Shown piece after piece: positions 1 through 8,373 of a DNA stretch of 17,143 bases (positions are counted from its first letter, which is position 1; every line of letters begins with the position of its first letter). Both the position numbers and the translations under genes were made by a program. The stretch is from Rubrobacteraceae bacterium (GTDB lineage: Bacteria > Actinomycetota > Rubrobacteria > Rubrobacterales > Rubrobacteraceae). The notes below the pieces were generated by a model. The model had not been told where the DNA came from and did not search any database. It worked only from the letters and a program-made list of their open reading frames with translations. The stretch spans positions 1 through 17,143 of the forward strand of contig JAUJMB010000017.1 in assembly GCA_030447045.1 (NCBI GenBank). Direction: 5' to 3'.

Positions 1-205
1 TCGCGATAAGCAGCCCGCCCCACCCGCCCTCGGCGAGCCCGAAGTTCCACCCCGCAAAGTCCCCGGAGATGACGTAGGCCACCCCGAGCCCAGCCAGGAG
101 CACCCACCCGGCAGCCCCCTGCTGCAGCTGCCGCTGCTCCATGTACTCGGCCCCGACGTTCTCGTACTCGACCCCCTGACGGGTCTTGCGCTCGGACTCG
201 CTCAC
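1..205 (-). CDS. eat: Ethanolamine permease, APC superfamily (N-terminal 68 residues; runs off the window)
   Basis: The minus-strand frame opens with a GTG (MSESERKTRQGVEYENVG...) and stays open to the window edge, so only the N-terminus is seen. A basic/acidic cytoplasmic head (residues 1-30) is followed by the first membrane segment (about 31-47) and then YVISGDFAGWNFGL and EGGWGGLLIA. This block is characteristic of the ethanolamine permease branch of the amino acid/polyamine/organocation transporters, which import ethanolamine by proton-coupled transport. GGAG lies about 7 nt before the GTG and supports the start. A divergent GntR/HutC regulator lies across a 105-bp gap that holds a good promoter and an inverted repeat, so local control is likely. 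The substrate is assigned from remembered family sequence only; another APC amine permease is the alternative. Confidence 0.8.
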   Translation of the reverse strand, partial: MSESERKTRQGVEYENVGAEYMEQRQLQQGAAGWVLLAGLGVAYVISGDFAGWNFGLAEGGWGGLLIA

Positions 206-247
206 CCCTGAACTCCTCTCCCGCGGACGTCCCTAACACCCTGGCAC

Positions 248-265
248 GATGCTCACAAAAGCATC
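248..265. promoter_or_regulatory. Inverted repeat GATGC-N8-GCATC, possible operator
   Basis: GATGC (248-252) and GCATC (261-265) are perfect 5-bp arms around an 8-bp spacer. They overlap the -10 of the permease promoter and its expected transcription start, a typical place for a repressor. Binding by the neighbouring GntR/HutC protein is inference; the arms are short and could be chance. Confidence 0.3.
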
Positions 266-291
266 ATAATTAATACCAATTCGTCATACAA
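263..291 (-). promoter_or_regulatory. Promoter for the ethanolamine permease gene
   Basis: Read on the minus strand, TTGTAT (286-291) is followed by exactly 17 bp and TATGAT (263-268), a good sigma-70-type match in an AT-rich patch of a GC-rich sequence. It points at the permease start at 205. A possible -10 for the divergent regulator, CATAAT (265-270, plus strand), overlaps it, but its -35 is poor. Confidence 0.55.
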
Positions 292-310
292 GGGGTCTGG
301 AGGTTCGCCC

Positions 311-1090
311 ATCGGTCTCGATGGAGGGAGGTCGCGCAAGAGGACGCCGCTGTACCGGCAGGTCGAGCGGCGGATAGAGGACCTGCTGCTCAGGGGGCGG
401 TACAAGGCCGGCGACCGCATACCGCCCGAGGCCGAGCTGATCGGCACTCTGGGCGTCTCGCGGGTCACGGTGCGCGCCGGGCTGGCGCGGCTGGTCGAGC
501 GAGGCCTGCTGGACCGTCGCCAGGGGAGCGGGACCTTTCTCGTCCGCCCGCCGGACGGGGCCAGGCTCCGGTCGGGGCTGGAGAAGCTCGAGTCCTACAC
601 CGTCCACGCCGAGCGGCTGGGCGTGAGGCTCTCCAGCGAGGACCTGGAGATAGAGGAGGTCGGGGCCGGGCCAGAGGAGGCCGGGGCGCTGGAGGTGGCG
701 GAGGGCGGCCCGCTCGTCCGGGTCTCGCGCGTCCTGCTCATGGAGGGCGCCCCGGCCGCCTGGATGGTGGACCACGTGCCAACCGACGTCGTGGGGGCGG
801 AGAGGGTGCGCCAACACTTCCGTCCCGACGCCATGCTGCTCGACCTCCTCGTCTCCGAGGGCATCCCCGTGGGCTCCTCCCAGATGTCCATAGAGGCCGT
901 CATGATCGGCCCGGAGGACACCACCGGCGCGAAGCTGAAACTCGAAGCCCCCACGGCCGCCCTCTCGCTGGCCCAGACCATGTACCTCGCCGACGGCCGC
1001 CCCGTCCAGCGCTCCCACGACACGTTCCTGCCGGGTAAGCTCAACCTGCACGTGGTGAGGGAGCTCTTCGAGGTGAGAAAGCTGGGGTAG
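311..1090 (+). CDS. GntR-family (HutC subfamily) transcriptional regulator; apparent ATC start
   Basis: An N-terminal winged helix-turn-helix (about residues 13-77: TPLYRQVERRIEDLL, GDRIPPEAELIGTLGVSRVT, LVERGLLDRRQGSGTFLV) is followed by a UTRA ligand-binding domain (about 98-245: ESYTVHAERLGV, LVRVSRVLLMEGAPAAWM, LSLAQTMYLADGRPVQRSHDTFLPG). This is HutC-type architecture: a dimeric repressor or activator released by a small molecule. About 259 residues fits the family. The only in-frame ATG/GTG/TTG near the front is a GTG at 470, which would delete most of the DNA-binding domain. The frame is open upstream, and an ATC at 311 sits 7 nt after GGAGG (299-303), so I place the start there; the ATG at 321 is out of frame. 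A sequencing error in that codon is the alternative. It is divergent from the ethanolamine permease gene, its probable target. Confidence 0.8.
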   Translation: MGLDGGRSRKRTPLYRQVERRIEDLLLRGRYKAGDRIPPEAELIGTLGVSRVTVRAGLARLVERGLLDRRQGSGTFLVRPPDGARLRSGLEKLESYTVHAERLGVRLSSEDLEIEEVGAGPEEAGALEVAEGGPLVRVSRVLLMEGAPAAWMVDHVPTDVVGAERVRQHFRPDAMLLDLLVSEGIPVGSSQMSIEAVMIGPEDTTGAKLKLEAPTAALSLAQTMYLADGRPVQRSHDTFLPGKLNLHVVRELFEVRKLG

Positions 1091-1092
1091 GG

Positions 1093-1106
1093 GTATCAGG
1101 TTTCAG
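1093..1106 (+). repeat. Heptad repeat GTATCAG-GTTTCAG after gntR
   Basis: Two tandem 7-mers of pattern GNNTCAG start 2 bp after the gntR stop and run into GTTTTTC. The same pattern appears inverted at 1196-1216, and GCTTCAG-GTTTTTT follows the molbindin gene at 8899-8911. Between the two copies here, 1161-1174 forms a small CGTACC/GGTACG hairpin; nothing else is recognisable in the gap. Confidence 0.45.
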
Positions 1107-1195
1107 GTTTTTCGGGGAAGCTCCGCCGCGAATGCCTCGGTTTACAGGAGATATGCGTTGCGTACCCCGGTACGGCTTCGCACCGTCTCTCTTGC

Positions 1196-1216
1196 CTGAC
1201 GCCTGTAGCCTGATGC
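1196..1216 (-). repeat. Heptad repeat GCATCAG-GCTACAG-GCGTCAG after gloA
   Basis: Read on the minus strand, three tandem 7-mers follow the gloA stop directly, and the last codons of gloA themselves contain GTATCAG. It is the inverted counterpart of the copy at 1093-1106, so both convergent genes end in the same heptad family. Confidence 0.45.
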
Positions 1217-1217
1217 C

Positions 1218-1637
1218 TTACTGATACATGTTCCCCACCTTCATCGTGCCGCGCTGGACGAGCTCTATCTTGTAGCCGTCCGGGTCCTCGATAAAGGCGA
1301 TGCGGTAGTCGTTGCCGTCGGCGGTGAGGGTCTTGGGCTCCAAGGTGACGGTCACGCCCTGGCCCTTGAGGTCGTCGACCGTGGCTTCGAGGTCGTCGAC
1401 GGTGAAGGCGACGTGGCCGTAGCCGTTGCCCTTATCGTATGGCTCGGTCTGGTCGTGGTTGTGGGTAAGCTCCAGCATCGGGGAGGCGGGGTCCTCCTCC
1501 AGGGCGAAGAAATGGTTGGTGGCGGAGCCGAGGTCCATCTCCCCCACCTTCTTCATGCCGAGCTTGTTCACGTAGAAGTCCTCGCTCCTGGCGGGGTCGA
1601 GGATACGGTAGCACGTGTGGATAAAGGTGGCGGCCAT
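1218..1637 (-). CDS. gloA: Glyoxalase I (lactoylglutathione lyase), VOC superfamily
   Basis: This 139-residue protein has the classic two-module beta-alpha-beta-beta-beta fold of glyoxalase I, which isomerises the hemithioacetal of methylglyoxal and a thiol. The four expected metal ligands are visible: H7 (IHTCYRI), E56 (MLELTHN), H75 (GYGHVAF) and E125 (DGYKIEL), with the family block FIEDPDGYKIELVQ near the end. Length matches E. coli GloA. The ATG at 1637 follows AGGAG at good spacing. The same frame stays open upstream across the antisense of the next two plus-strand genes, but that extension has no homology. Many actinobacteria use a thiol other than glutathione, so the natural cofactor is uncertain. 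Confidence 0.9.
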   Translation of the reverse strand: MAATFIHTCYRILDPARSEDFYVNKLGMKKVGEMDLGSATNHFFALEEDPASPMLELTHNHDQTEPYDKGNGYGHVAFTVDDLEATVDDLKGQGVTVTLEPKTLTADGNDYRIAFIEDPDGYKIELVQRGTMKVGNMYQ

Positions 1638-1763
1638 CGGGGCTCTCCTCTCGTCGTGGTCCGTCTCAATCGCGAAGGGTAGCATCCCCGTCCCCCGCGG
1701 GCGACCGGGCGGGGCGGTCGCTGTAGACTGGTTCCGGAAATGGCTTGGCGAGAGGGGAGAATC

Positions 1764-2102
1764 TTGGGTGAGATCGGCTGGGAAGACTTCGAGAAGGTAG
1801 AGGTGAAGGTGGGACGGGTGGTCGCCGCCGAGCCGTTCCCGGAGGCCAGGAAGCCCGCCATCAAGCTCACCGTGGACTTCGGGCCTGAGGTCGGGGAGCG
1901 GCAGACCAGCGCCCAACTCACCGCCCACTACGACCCGGAGGCGTTGACCGGCAAGCAGGTGGTGGCCGTCGTCAACTTCCCGCCGAAGAGGATCGCGGGC
2001 TTCAAGAGCGAGGTCCTCGTCCTCGGCGTCCCCGACGAGAACGGCGAGGTCGTGCTCCTCTCCCCGGACATCGAGGTGCCGGAGGGCGGGAGGATGTTCT
2101 GA
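1764..2102 (+). CDS. csaA: CsaA-like tRNA-binding-domain protein
   Basis: This protein of about 112 residues is a single OB-fold tRNA-binding domain. WEDFEKVEVKVGRVVAAEPF, EARKPAIKLTVDFGPE, TSAQLTAHY and the signature VVNFPPKRIAGFKSEVLVLG match Bacillus CsaA nearly end to end. CsaA is a homodimer described as an export-related chaperone with tRNA-binding surface features; its physiological role is not settled. I place the start at the TTG at 1764 because a GGGGAG sequence lies just upstream and homologues begin here. An ATG at 1740 would add eight residues but has no ribosome binding site. The gene diverges from gloA. Confidence 0.85.
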   Translation: MGEIGWEDFEKVEVKVGRVVAAEPFPEARKPAIKLTVDFGPEVGERQTSAQLTAHYDPEALTGKQVVAVVNFPPKRIAGFKSEVLVLGVPDENGEVVLLSPDIEVPEGGRMF

Positions 2103-2171
2103 GGGTCGCAATCCGAAAGCCGGGCTTGGCGTAGTATCCGTCGTGACGAGACAGGGAAGGGAGGAGCGTTT

Positions 2172-2882
2172 ATGAGCGAGACGAACCTGGAGCAGTTCAG
2201 GGAGGTCACGCCTTCGGGCAGGCTGACGCTGCAGAACTCGGCGATGCTCAAGGTAAGTTTGCAGGGGGACCAGATCCAGGCGAAGCTCGGCTCGATGGTC
2301 GCCTACCAGGGCGACGTCCGCTTCGAGCACAAGGGCGGCGGTATCGGCAGGTTCTTCAAGAAGGCGATGACCGGCGAGGGCACGACGCTCATGACCGTCA
2401 CGGGGACCGGCGAGGTCTTTCTGGCGCACGACAAGAAGAAGGTCATGATCCTCGACCTCGACAACGAGCGCATGACCGTGAACGGCGACAACATCCTCGC
2501 CTTCGAGCCGGGAATAGACTGGGACATCCAGCGCGTCGAGGGCGCCGGGCGCCTCGCGGGCGGGCTCTTCAACGTCGTCCTGCAGGGCACCGGCAAGGTC
2601 GCCTTGACCTCCGACGGCGAGCCCGTTTTGCTGGACACCTCCACCCCGACCTTCGCCGACCCCGACTCCGCGGTAGCCTGGAGCGGCGGCGTCAGGACGA
2701 GCGTCAAGAGCGACGTCTCGTTCAAGACCTTTATCGGCAAGGGGAGCGGGGAGACGTTCCAGATCGGCTTCGAGGGGCCCGGGTGGGTCCTGGTCCAACC
2801 CTCCGAAGGACCGACGATCCCCGAACACTCCCACGGCGGCCAGGGCGGCGGAGGCGGTTTGGGGTCGTTCTTCGAAGACTGA
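2172..2882 (+). CDS. AIM24 family protein (TIGR00266-like)
   Basis: The 236-residue soluble beta-rich protein has family features: a front end with LQNSAMLKVSLQGDQIQAKLGSM and VAYQGDVRFEHKG, the loop GGGIGRFFKKAMTGEG, then MTVTGTGEVFLA and WSGGVRTSVKSD, and a glycine-rich tail ending in GGGLGSFFED. Members fold like the tubby-associated/AIM24 beta-barrel; the yeast namesake affects mitochondrial inner-membrane organisation, and bacterial members have no firm function. GGGAGGAG lies 5 nt before the ATG, a strong ribosome binding site. A promoter-like TAGTAT lies about 40 nt upstream, but its -35 is weak. It may share transcription with csaA, 69 bp upstream. Confidence 0.85.
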   Translation: MSETNLEQFREVTPSGRLTLQNSAMLKVSLQGDQIQAKLGSMVAYQGDVRFEHKGGGIGRFFKKAMTGEGTTLMTVTGTGEVFLAHDKKKVMILDLDNERMTVNGDNILAFEPGIDWDIQRVEGAGRLAGGLFNVVLQGTGKVALTSDGEPVLLDTSTPTFADPDSAVAWSGGVRTSVKSDVSFKTFIGKGSGETFQIGFEGPGWVLVQPSEGPTIPEHSHGGQGGGGGLGSFFED

Positions 2883-2896
2883 CCCGCCCGCGCCTT

Positions 2897-2923
2897 CCGC
2901 CTCTGCCTGGAGGGCGGAGGCGG
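2897..2923. terminator. Strong GC hairpin between convergent genes
   Basis: A 12-pair stem (2897-2908 with 2912-2923, including two G-T wobbles) closes on a 3-nt loop (GGA). It lies 14 bp after the AIM24-family stop and just after the MFS stop on the other strand, so it could end transcription both ways. There is no T-tract, which is common for GC-rich actinobacterial terminators. Confidence 0.6.
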
Positions 2924-2926
2924 GGA

Positions 2927-4093
2927 TCAGGTTCGCTTCGGGCGCAGGGACCCCCGTCCGATCACGGCGACGAGGACGGAGATCAGACCGGCGGCGAGCG
3001 CTGCCGCGAACGCCGCGCGGCTGCCGGCGAGGTCGATCGCCGCCCCCGCCAGGGCCGCCCCCGCCGCCGCCCCGACCGTGAGCGCGGTAACTACCCACGT
3101 CAGGCCCTCGACGAGGGCGGCGCGGGGGAGCAGTTCCTCCACGAGCGTGCTGCTGGCGATCAGCGCGGGCGCGATGCCCACGCCGGCTATGGCGACGGAG
3201 AGGGCCATCGTTGCGATGCCGTCGGCGAGCAGGATCGGCACGGTCCCCGCGCAGAGCGCGGTCGTGGCGATCAGGAAGCGGAGATCGTGCGGGGTTCTCC
3301 ACTCACGGGCGCCGTAGGCCAGGCCGGCGAGCATGCTGCCGGTGGCGAAGAGGGCGAGCAACGGACCCGCCGCGCCCGGGCTCCCCCGCTCCCGTGCGAA
3401 AGCGACCATCCCGACGTCTATCACGCTTAGCGAGATCCCAACGGCGCCGCACGTGAGGATCAGGACGAGGAGCCCGGACGTGAGCACCGCGAGGCGTCCG
3501 GCCCGGCGGGACTTGGGCGAGGGCCCCGGCTCCGTGCTCTCCAGGACGGCCAGGTAGAGGGATCCCACAACGACGAAGGCGAGGGGACCGAGGAGCCCCG
3601 CCGCGGGCGCGACCCCGACGGCCAGGGCGGTGACGAGCACAGGCCCGACGACGAAGACGGCCTCGTCGAGAACGGACTCCAGCGCGAAGGCCGTGTCGAG
3701 CGCGGGCGTGCCGCCCACGAGCCCGGCCCACCTGGCGCGCACGAGCGAGCCCACTGGAAGCATGGCAGCCCCCGAGAGCGCGGCCGCCGGGAAGAGCGTC
3801 CAGGCGGGCGCGCCTACCTGGGCCGCCAGGACGAGGAGCAGGGTGCCCGACGAGTGCGCCGCGAGGGCGAGAACGAGCAGCCGCCGCTGGCCGTGCCTGT
3901 CGGCCAACCGTCCCAACCAGGGCACCGTAAAGGCCTGGGAGAGGGTGAGCGTCGCCGCCACGGCGCCCGCGAGGCCGTAAGACCCCGTGAGCGCGACGAG
4001 CATCAGCACGCACCCCAGGCCGCGCATAGACATCGGCATCCGGGCCAGGAACCCGGCAAAGACGAAGCCACGGGCGCCGGGGGTCGAGAGCAG
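2927..4093 (-). CDS. Major facilitator superfamily transporter
   Basis: The product is a polytopic membrane protein with about 11-12 hydrophobic segments and the MFS loop 2-3 signature WLGRLADRHGQRR after the second segment, followed by a charged central loop (ESTEPGPSPKSRRAGR). Substrate cannot be told; it resembles drug or sugar efflux members. The first in-frame ATG is at 4039 (MPMSMRGLG), but it has no ribosome binding site and cuts into the first membrane segment. The frame is open back to a TAG at 4118-4120 and encodes LLSTPGARGFVFAGFLAR, which completes that segment. The longer form has no ATG, GTG or TTG; a CTG at 4093 lies 9 nt after GTAGG, and I use it provisionally. The gene lies downstream of leuS on the same strand, with a hairpin between them. 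Confidence 0.75.
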   Translation of the reverse strand: MLSTPGARGFVFAGFLARMPMSMRGLGCVLMLVALTGSYGLAGAVAATLTLSQAFTVPWLGRLADRHGQRRLLVLALAAHSSGTLLLVLAAQVGAPAWTLFPAAALSGAAMLPVGSLVRARWAGLVGGTPALDTAFALESVLDEAVFVVGPVLVTALAVGVAPAAGLLGPLAFVVVGSLYLAVLESTEPGPSPKSRRAGRLAVLTSGLLVLILTCGAVGISLSVIDVGMVAFARERGSPGAAGPLLALFATGSMLAGLAYGAREWRTPHDLRFLIATTALCAGTVPILLADGIATMALSVAIAGVGIAPALIASSTLVEELLPRAALVEGLTWVVTALTVGAAAGAALAGAAIDLAGSRAAFAAALAAGLISVLVAVIGRGSLRPKRT

Positions 4094-4187
4094 AGAGACG
4101 TACCTACCCGAGGTCCACTATCCTTTGCGGTCCCATCGCGCGAACGACCCCGCTAGAGCCCCGCGCGGGCGCCGGTCACGCGCCAGA

Positions 4188-4206
4188 CCGGTCGGGGCCG
4201 GACCGG
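4188..4206 (-). terminator. Hairpin after leuS
   Basis: CCGGTC and GACCGG arms (6 bp) close on a 7-nt loop, 4 bp past the leuS stop. There is no T-tract. It probably ends the leuS transcript, but read-through into the MFS gene cannot be excluded. Confidence 0.4.
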
Positions 4207-4210
4207 GGCG

Positions 4211-6643
<2,433 letters not shown>

Positions 6644-6701
6644 GAGAGACTCCTTCTGCGATGGCGTTGGTCGGTGCGGAGATAAGAGGAGGCGCGGGAG
6701 A

Positions 6702-6749
6702 CTATAGTCGAGGACCGGCGTTCCAGACCTTGTCGCCCTTCTTGCGCAT
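6702..6749 (-). other. Possible 15-codon leaderless leader ORF upstream of leuS
   Basis: ATG at 6749 opens MRKKGDKVWNAGPRL and stops at TAG. Its last sense codon is CTA, the rare leucine codon in GC-rich genomes, and an extended -10 ends exactly 6 bp before the ATG. Both fit a leaderless leader peptide ahead of leuS, but only one leucine codon is present and no obvious alternative terminator hairpins follow. It may be chance. Confidence 0.25.
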
Positions 6750-6755
6750 GCACCT

Positions 6756-6764
6756 AATATAGCA
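6756..6764 (-). promoter_or_regulatory. Extended -10 promoter element upstream of leuS
   Basis: On the minus strand TGC-TATATT matches the extended -10 form TGnTATAAT in five of six hexamer bases. A weak TTATCC about 16 bp upstream could be the -35. Transcription would begin at about 6749, giving a leuS leader of roughly 105 nt. Confidence 0.45.
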
Positions 6765-6772
6765 CCGGCCGG

Positions 6773-7480
6773 CTACCGGATAAAGAAGAGGAGCGCGAGG
6801 GCCAGGGCAGCCGCCACCAGCGTGCACACCACGTTGGTGGCCTCGTTGCCGAGCCGCGGCAGGCGGGCCCCGACGAGGCTGTCGGCCCCCGTGCCGAGGA
6901 AGGCCGCGAGCGCCACTACCCCGGCCGCCCCCCACCCCCCGACGAGCCCGAGGGCGAGCCCGAGCCCCGAGGTAAGCCCGGCCGCCGCGAGCCCGGCGAG
7001 GGTGCCGGGCAGGGAGACGGCCCCGTCGGTGCCGGGCGCGACCTTCCGCCCGGTCGTTATGAGCCGCGGGGGGCGACGCGAGAGCTGCCCCACCTCGGAC
7101 TCGGCGGTGTCCGCGAAGGCCGCGCCGACGGCGGCGACGTACGCGGCGGAGAACGCGTCAGAGAGGCCCAGCGCATAGAACACGGCGCAGAGGACGGCGA
7201 CGCCGGCGTTGGCGAGGGCGTTGCGGGCCCCGCGCCGGCCACCGTGCGCTTCGGCTCCGCCGGCCCTCCGCTTGCGGTCGTAGCCGAGCCTGGTAAGCGC
7301 CGACCCGCCGACCACGAAGAGGACGAGCAGGGCGAAACCCCGCGCGCCGAGGCACGCGTAGACGGGCGCACCGACGAGGAGGCCGCCCACGGCGCCGCGC
7401 GGGCTCGCCATGCCGAGCGCGTAAGCCAGGGCCGCGAAGGCGGCGGTGACGGGCAGGGCGAGCAGGACCTGGGAGGACAA
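6773..7480 (-). CDS. DUF92 family integral membrane protein
   Basis: The 235-residue protein has about six hydrophobic segments and the conserved DUF92 blocks: GARNALANAGVAVL, FADTAESEVGQLS, PRLITTGRKVAPGTDGAVSLPGTLAG and GADSLVGARLPRLGNEATN. The family is CTP/phosphatidate-transferase-like; the plant and cyanobacterial relatives (VTE6) phosphorylate phytyl phosphate, but the bacterial role here is unknown. The polar DTAESE and GTDGAVS motifs are the likely active-site parts. The TTG start at 7480 follows AGAGGGG and sits 6 bp after the stop of the preceding gene, so the two are probably co-transcribed. Confidence 0.85.
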   Translation of the reverse strand: MSSQVLLALPVTAAFAALAYALGMASPRGAVGGLLVGAPVYACLGARGFALLVLFVVGGSALTRLGYDRKRRAGGAEAHGGRRGARNALANAGVAVLCAVFYALGLSDAFSAAYVAAVGAAFADTAESEVGQLSRRPPRLITTGRKVAPGTDGAVSLPGTLAGLAAAGLTSGLGLALGLVGGWGAAGVVALAAFLGTGADSLVGARLPRLGNEATNVVCTLVAAALALALLFFIR

Positions 7481-7486
7481 GCCCCT

Positions 7487-7912
7487 CTAGACGCTTCCGA
7501 GCCGCTCGAGGAGCCTCGAGGCGTAGCGTTGGCACTCCACAGGAGAGGTGTGCAGCAGGGCGGGCTCGACCATCCCGGCCTTCACGCCGGCGTCCGTCAG
7601 GCGGCCCACGCCCTGGTAGAGGAGCGAGCCGGCGAGGGGGTTGGTCCGGGTCGGGACCGCGACGACCACCCCGTAGAGAACCCCGTCGGCCCCGTCCGAC
7701 GCCCGGACGGCGTCCACGGCGTCCGGGCGGTCCTGGCCGAGGGCGAACACCTGGATGGGCAAGGACTCGGCCCTCTCCGGTCTCCCCTCCCTCAGGCTCT
7801 CCCAGACCGCGGTGGTCTTCGTGAACCCGGCCGCAAGCGCCGCCCTGGAGAGGCCCGACCACACGTCGCCGGCCACCCGCCGGGCCAGCTGGCTCTCGTA
7901 GTCCACGCACAT
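7487..7912 (-). CDS. Unrecognised conserved-looking protein, 141 residues
   Basis: I do not recognise a family. The sequence is soluble with no signal peptide, starting MCVDYESQLARRVAGDVW and continuing with a mixed alpha/beta pattern (LPIQVFALGQDRPDAVDAVRA, GVLYGVVVAVPTRTNPL, GVKAGMVEPALLHTSP). Two cysteines are present, near each end. The GC-biased third positions of the frame and its tight packing against DUF92 (6 bp) and the TPR gene support it being real. ATG at 7912 is preceded by GGAGG at 11 nt; a TTG at 7930 is an alternative start. It is probably the middle gene of a three-gene operon. Confidence 0.6.
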   Translation of the reverse strand: MCVDYESQLARRVAGDVWSGLSRAALAAGFTKTTAVWESLREGRPERAESLPIQVFALGQDRPDAVDAVRASDGADGVLYGVVVAVPTRTNPLAGSLLYQGVGRLTDAGVKAGMVEPALLHTSPVECQRYASRLLERLGSV

Positions 7913-7956
7913 GCCGACGGTGACCTCCAAGGCGCCGGCCCTGTGGGGAGAAGGGC

Positions 7957-8295
7957 CTATGACCCCTCCCCCGCCGCCCGTCTCTCCAGCCGTCTGCTGA
8001 AGACGTCTATCTCCTTGACGGTCTGCAGGTCGCCGTTTGCCTCGGCGACGCGGCGGCCCTCTCTGAAGACGGCGCGGGCCTCCGTGTCCTCGCCGAGCTC
8101 GAAGTGGGCGCGTCCGAGCACCCGGTAGGCCACGGAGTAGTCCGGCTTGTGCTCCACGGCGCGCTTGAGGTGGTCCCTGGCCTCGGCGTGGCGGCCCTCC
8201 TTGAAGAGCTCGTTGCCCAAGGAGTAGAGGACCATGGGGTTGGTATCGTCCCTCTGCAAGAGCTTGCGGAACATCTCCGTGCGCGGGCTCTCCAT
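7957..8295 (-). CDS. Small tetratricopeptide-repeat protein
   Basis: The 112-residue protein contains two TPR units, about 19-52 (NPMVLYSLGNELFKEGRHAEA) and 53-88 (YSVAYRVLGRAHFELGEDTEA), with the usual small/large hydrophobic spacing, then a charged C-terminal helix (EIDVFSRRLERRAAGEGS). TPRs mediate protein-protein contact; no enzymatic part is visible. The ATG at 8295 follows GGAG at 6 nt; the Met at 8319 and those further upstream lack a ribosome binding site. It is first in the likely TPR-unknown-DUF92 operon and divergent from the HTH gene. Confidence 0.75.
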   Translation of the reverse strand: MESPRTEMFRKLLQRDDTNPMVLYSLGNELFKEGRHAEARDHLKRAVEHKPDYSVAYRVLGRAHFELGEDTEARAVFREGRRVAEANGDLQTVKEIDVFSRRLERRAAGEGS

Positions 8296-8331
8296 CTCTC
8301 GCTCCCGTCTGGCCTCCATGCTACGGGTCAT

Positions 8332-8362
8332 TTTTAGCATCGCGGCGGCCCGTCTGCTAAAA
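8332..8362. promoter_or_regulatory. Perfect inverted repeat TTTTAGCA-N15-TGCTAAAA
   Basis: The 8-bp arms (8332-8339 and 8355-8362) match perfectly around a 15-bp GC-rich spacer, in the 78-bp gap between the divergent TPR and HTH genes. Each arm, read outward, is also TGnTAAAA, like an extended -10. So it may be two back-to-back promoters, an operator, or both. Confidence 0.5.
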
Positions 8363-8373
8363 CCGCCCGGCCG

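Noticed and set aside
1638..3302. Upstream extension of the gloA frame to 694 codons
   Set aside because: The extra part is antisense to csaA, the AIM24-family gene and part of the MFS region, is Arg/Pro/Gly-rich, and lacks homology; gloA has its own ribosome binding site.
6644..6772. T-box leader for leuS
   Set aside because: No T-box consensus (AGGGTGG...CCGCG type) and too little room for the specifier domain.
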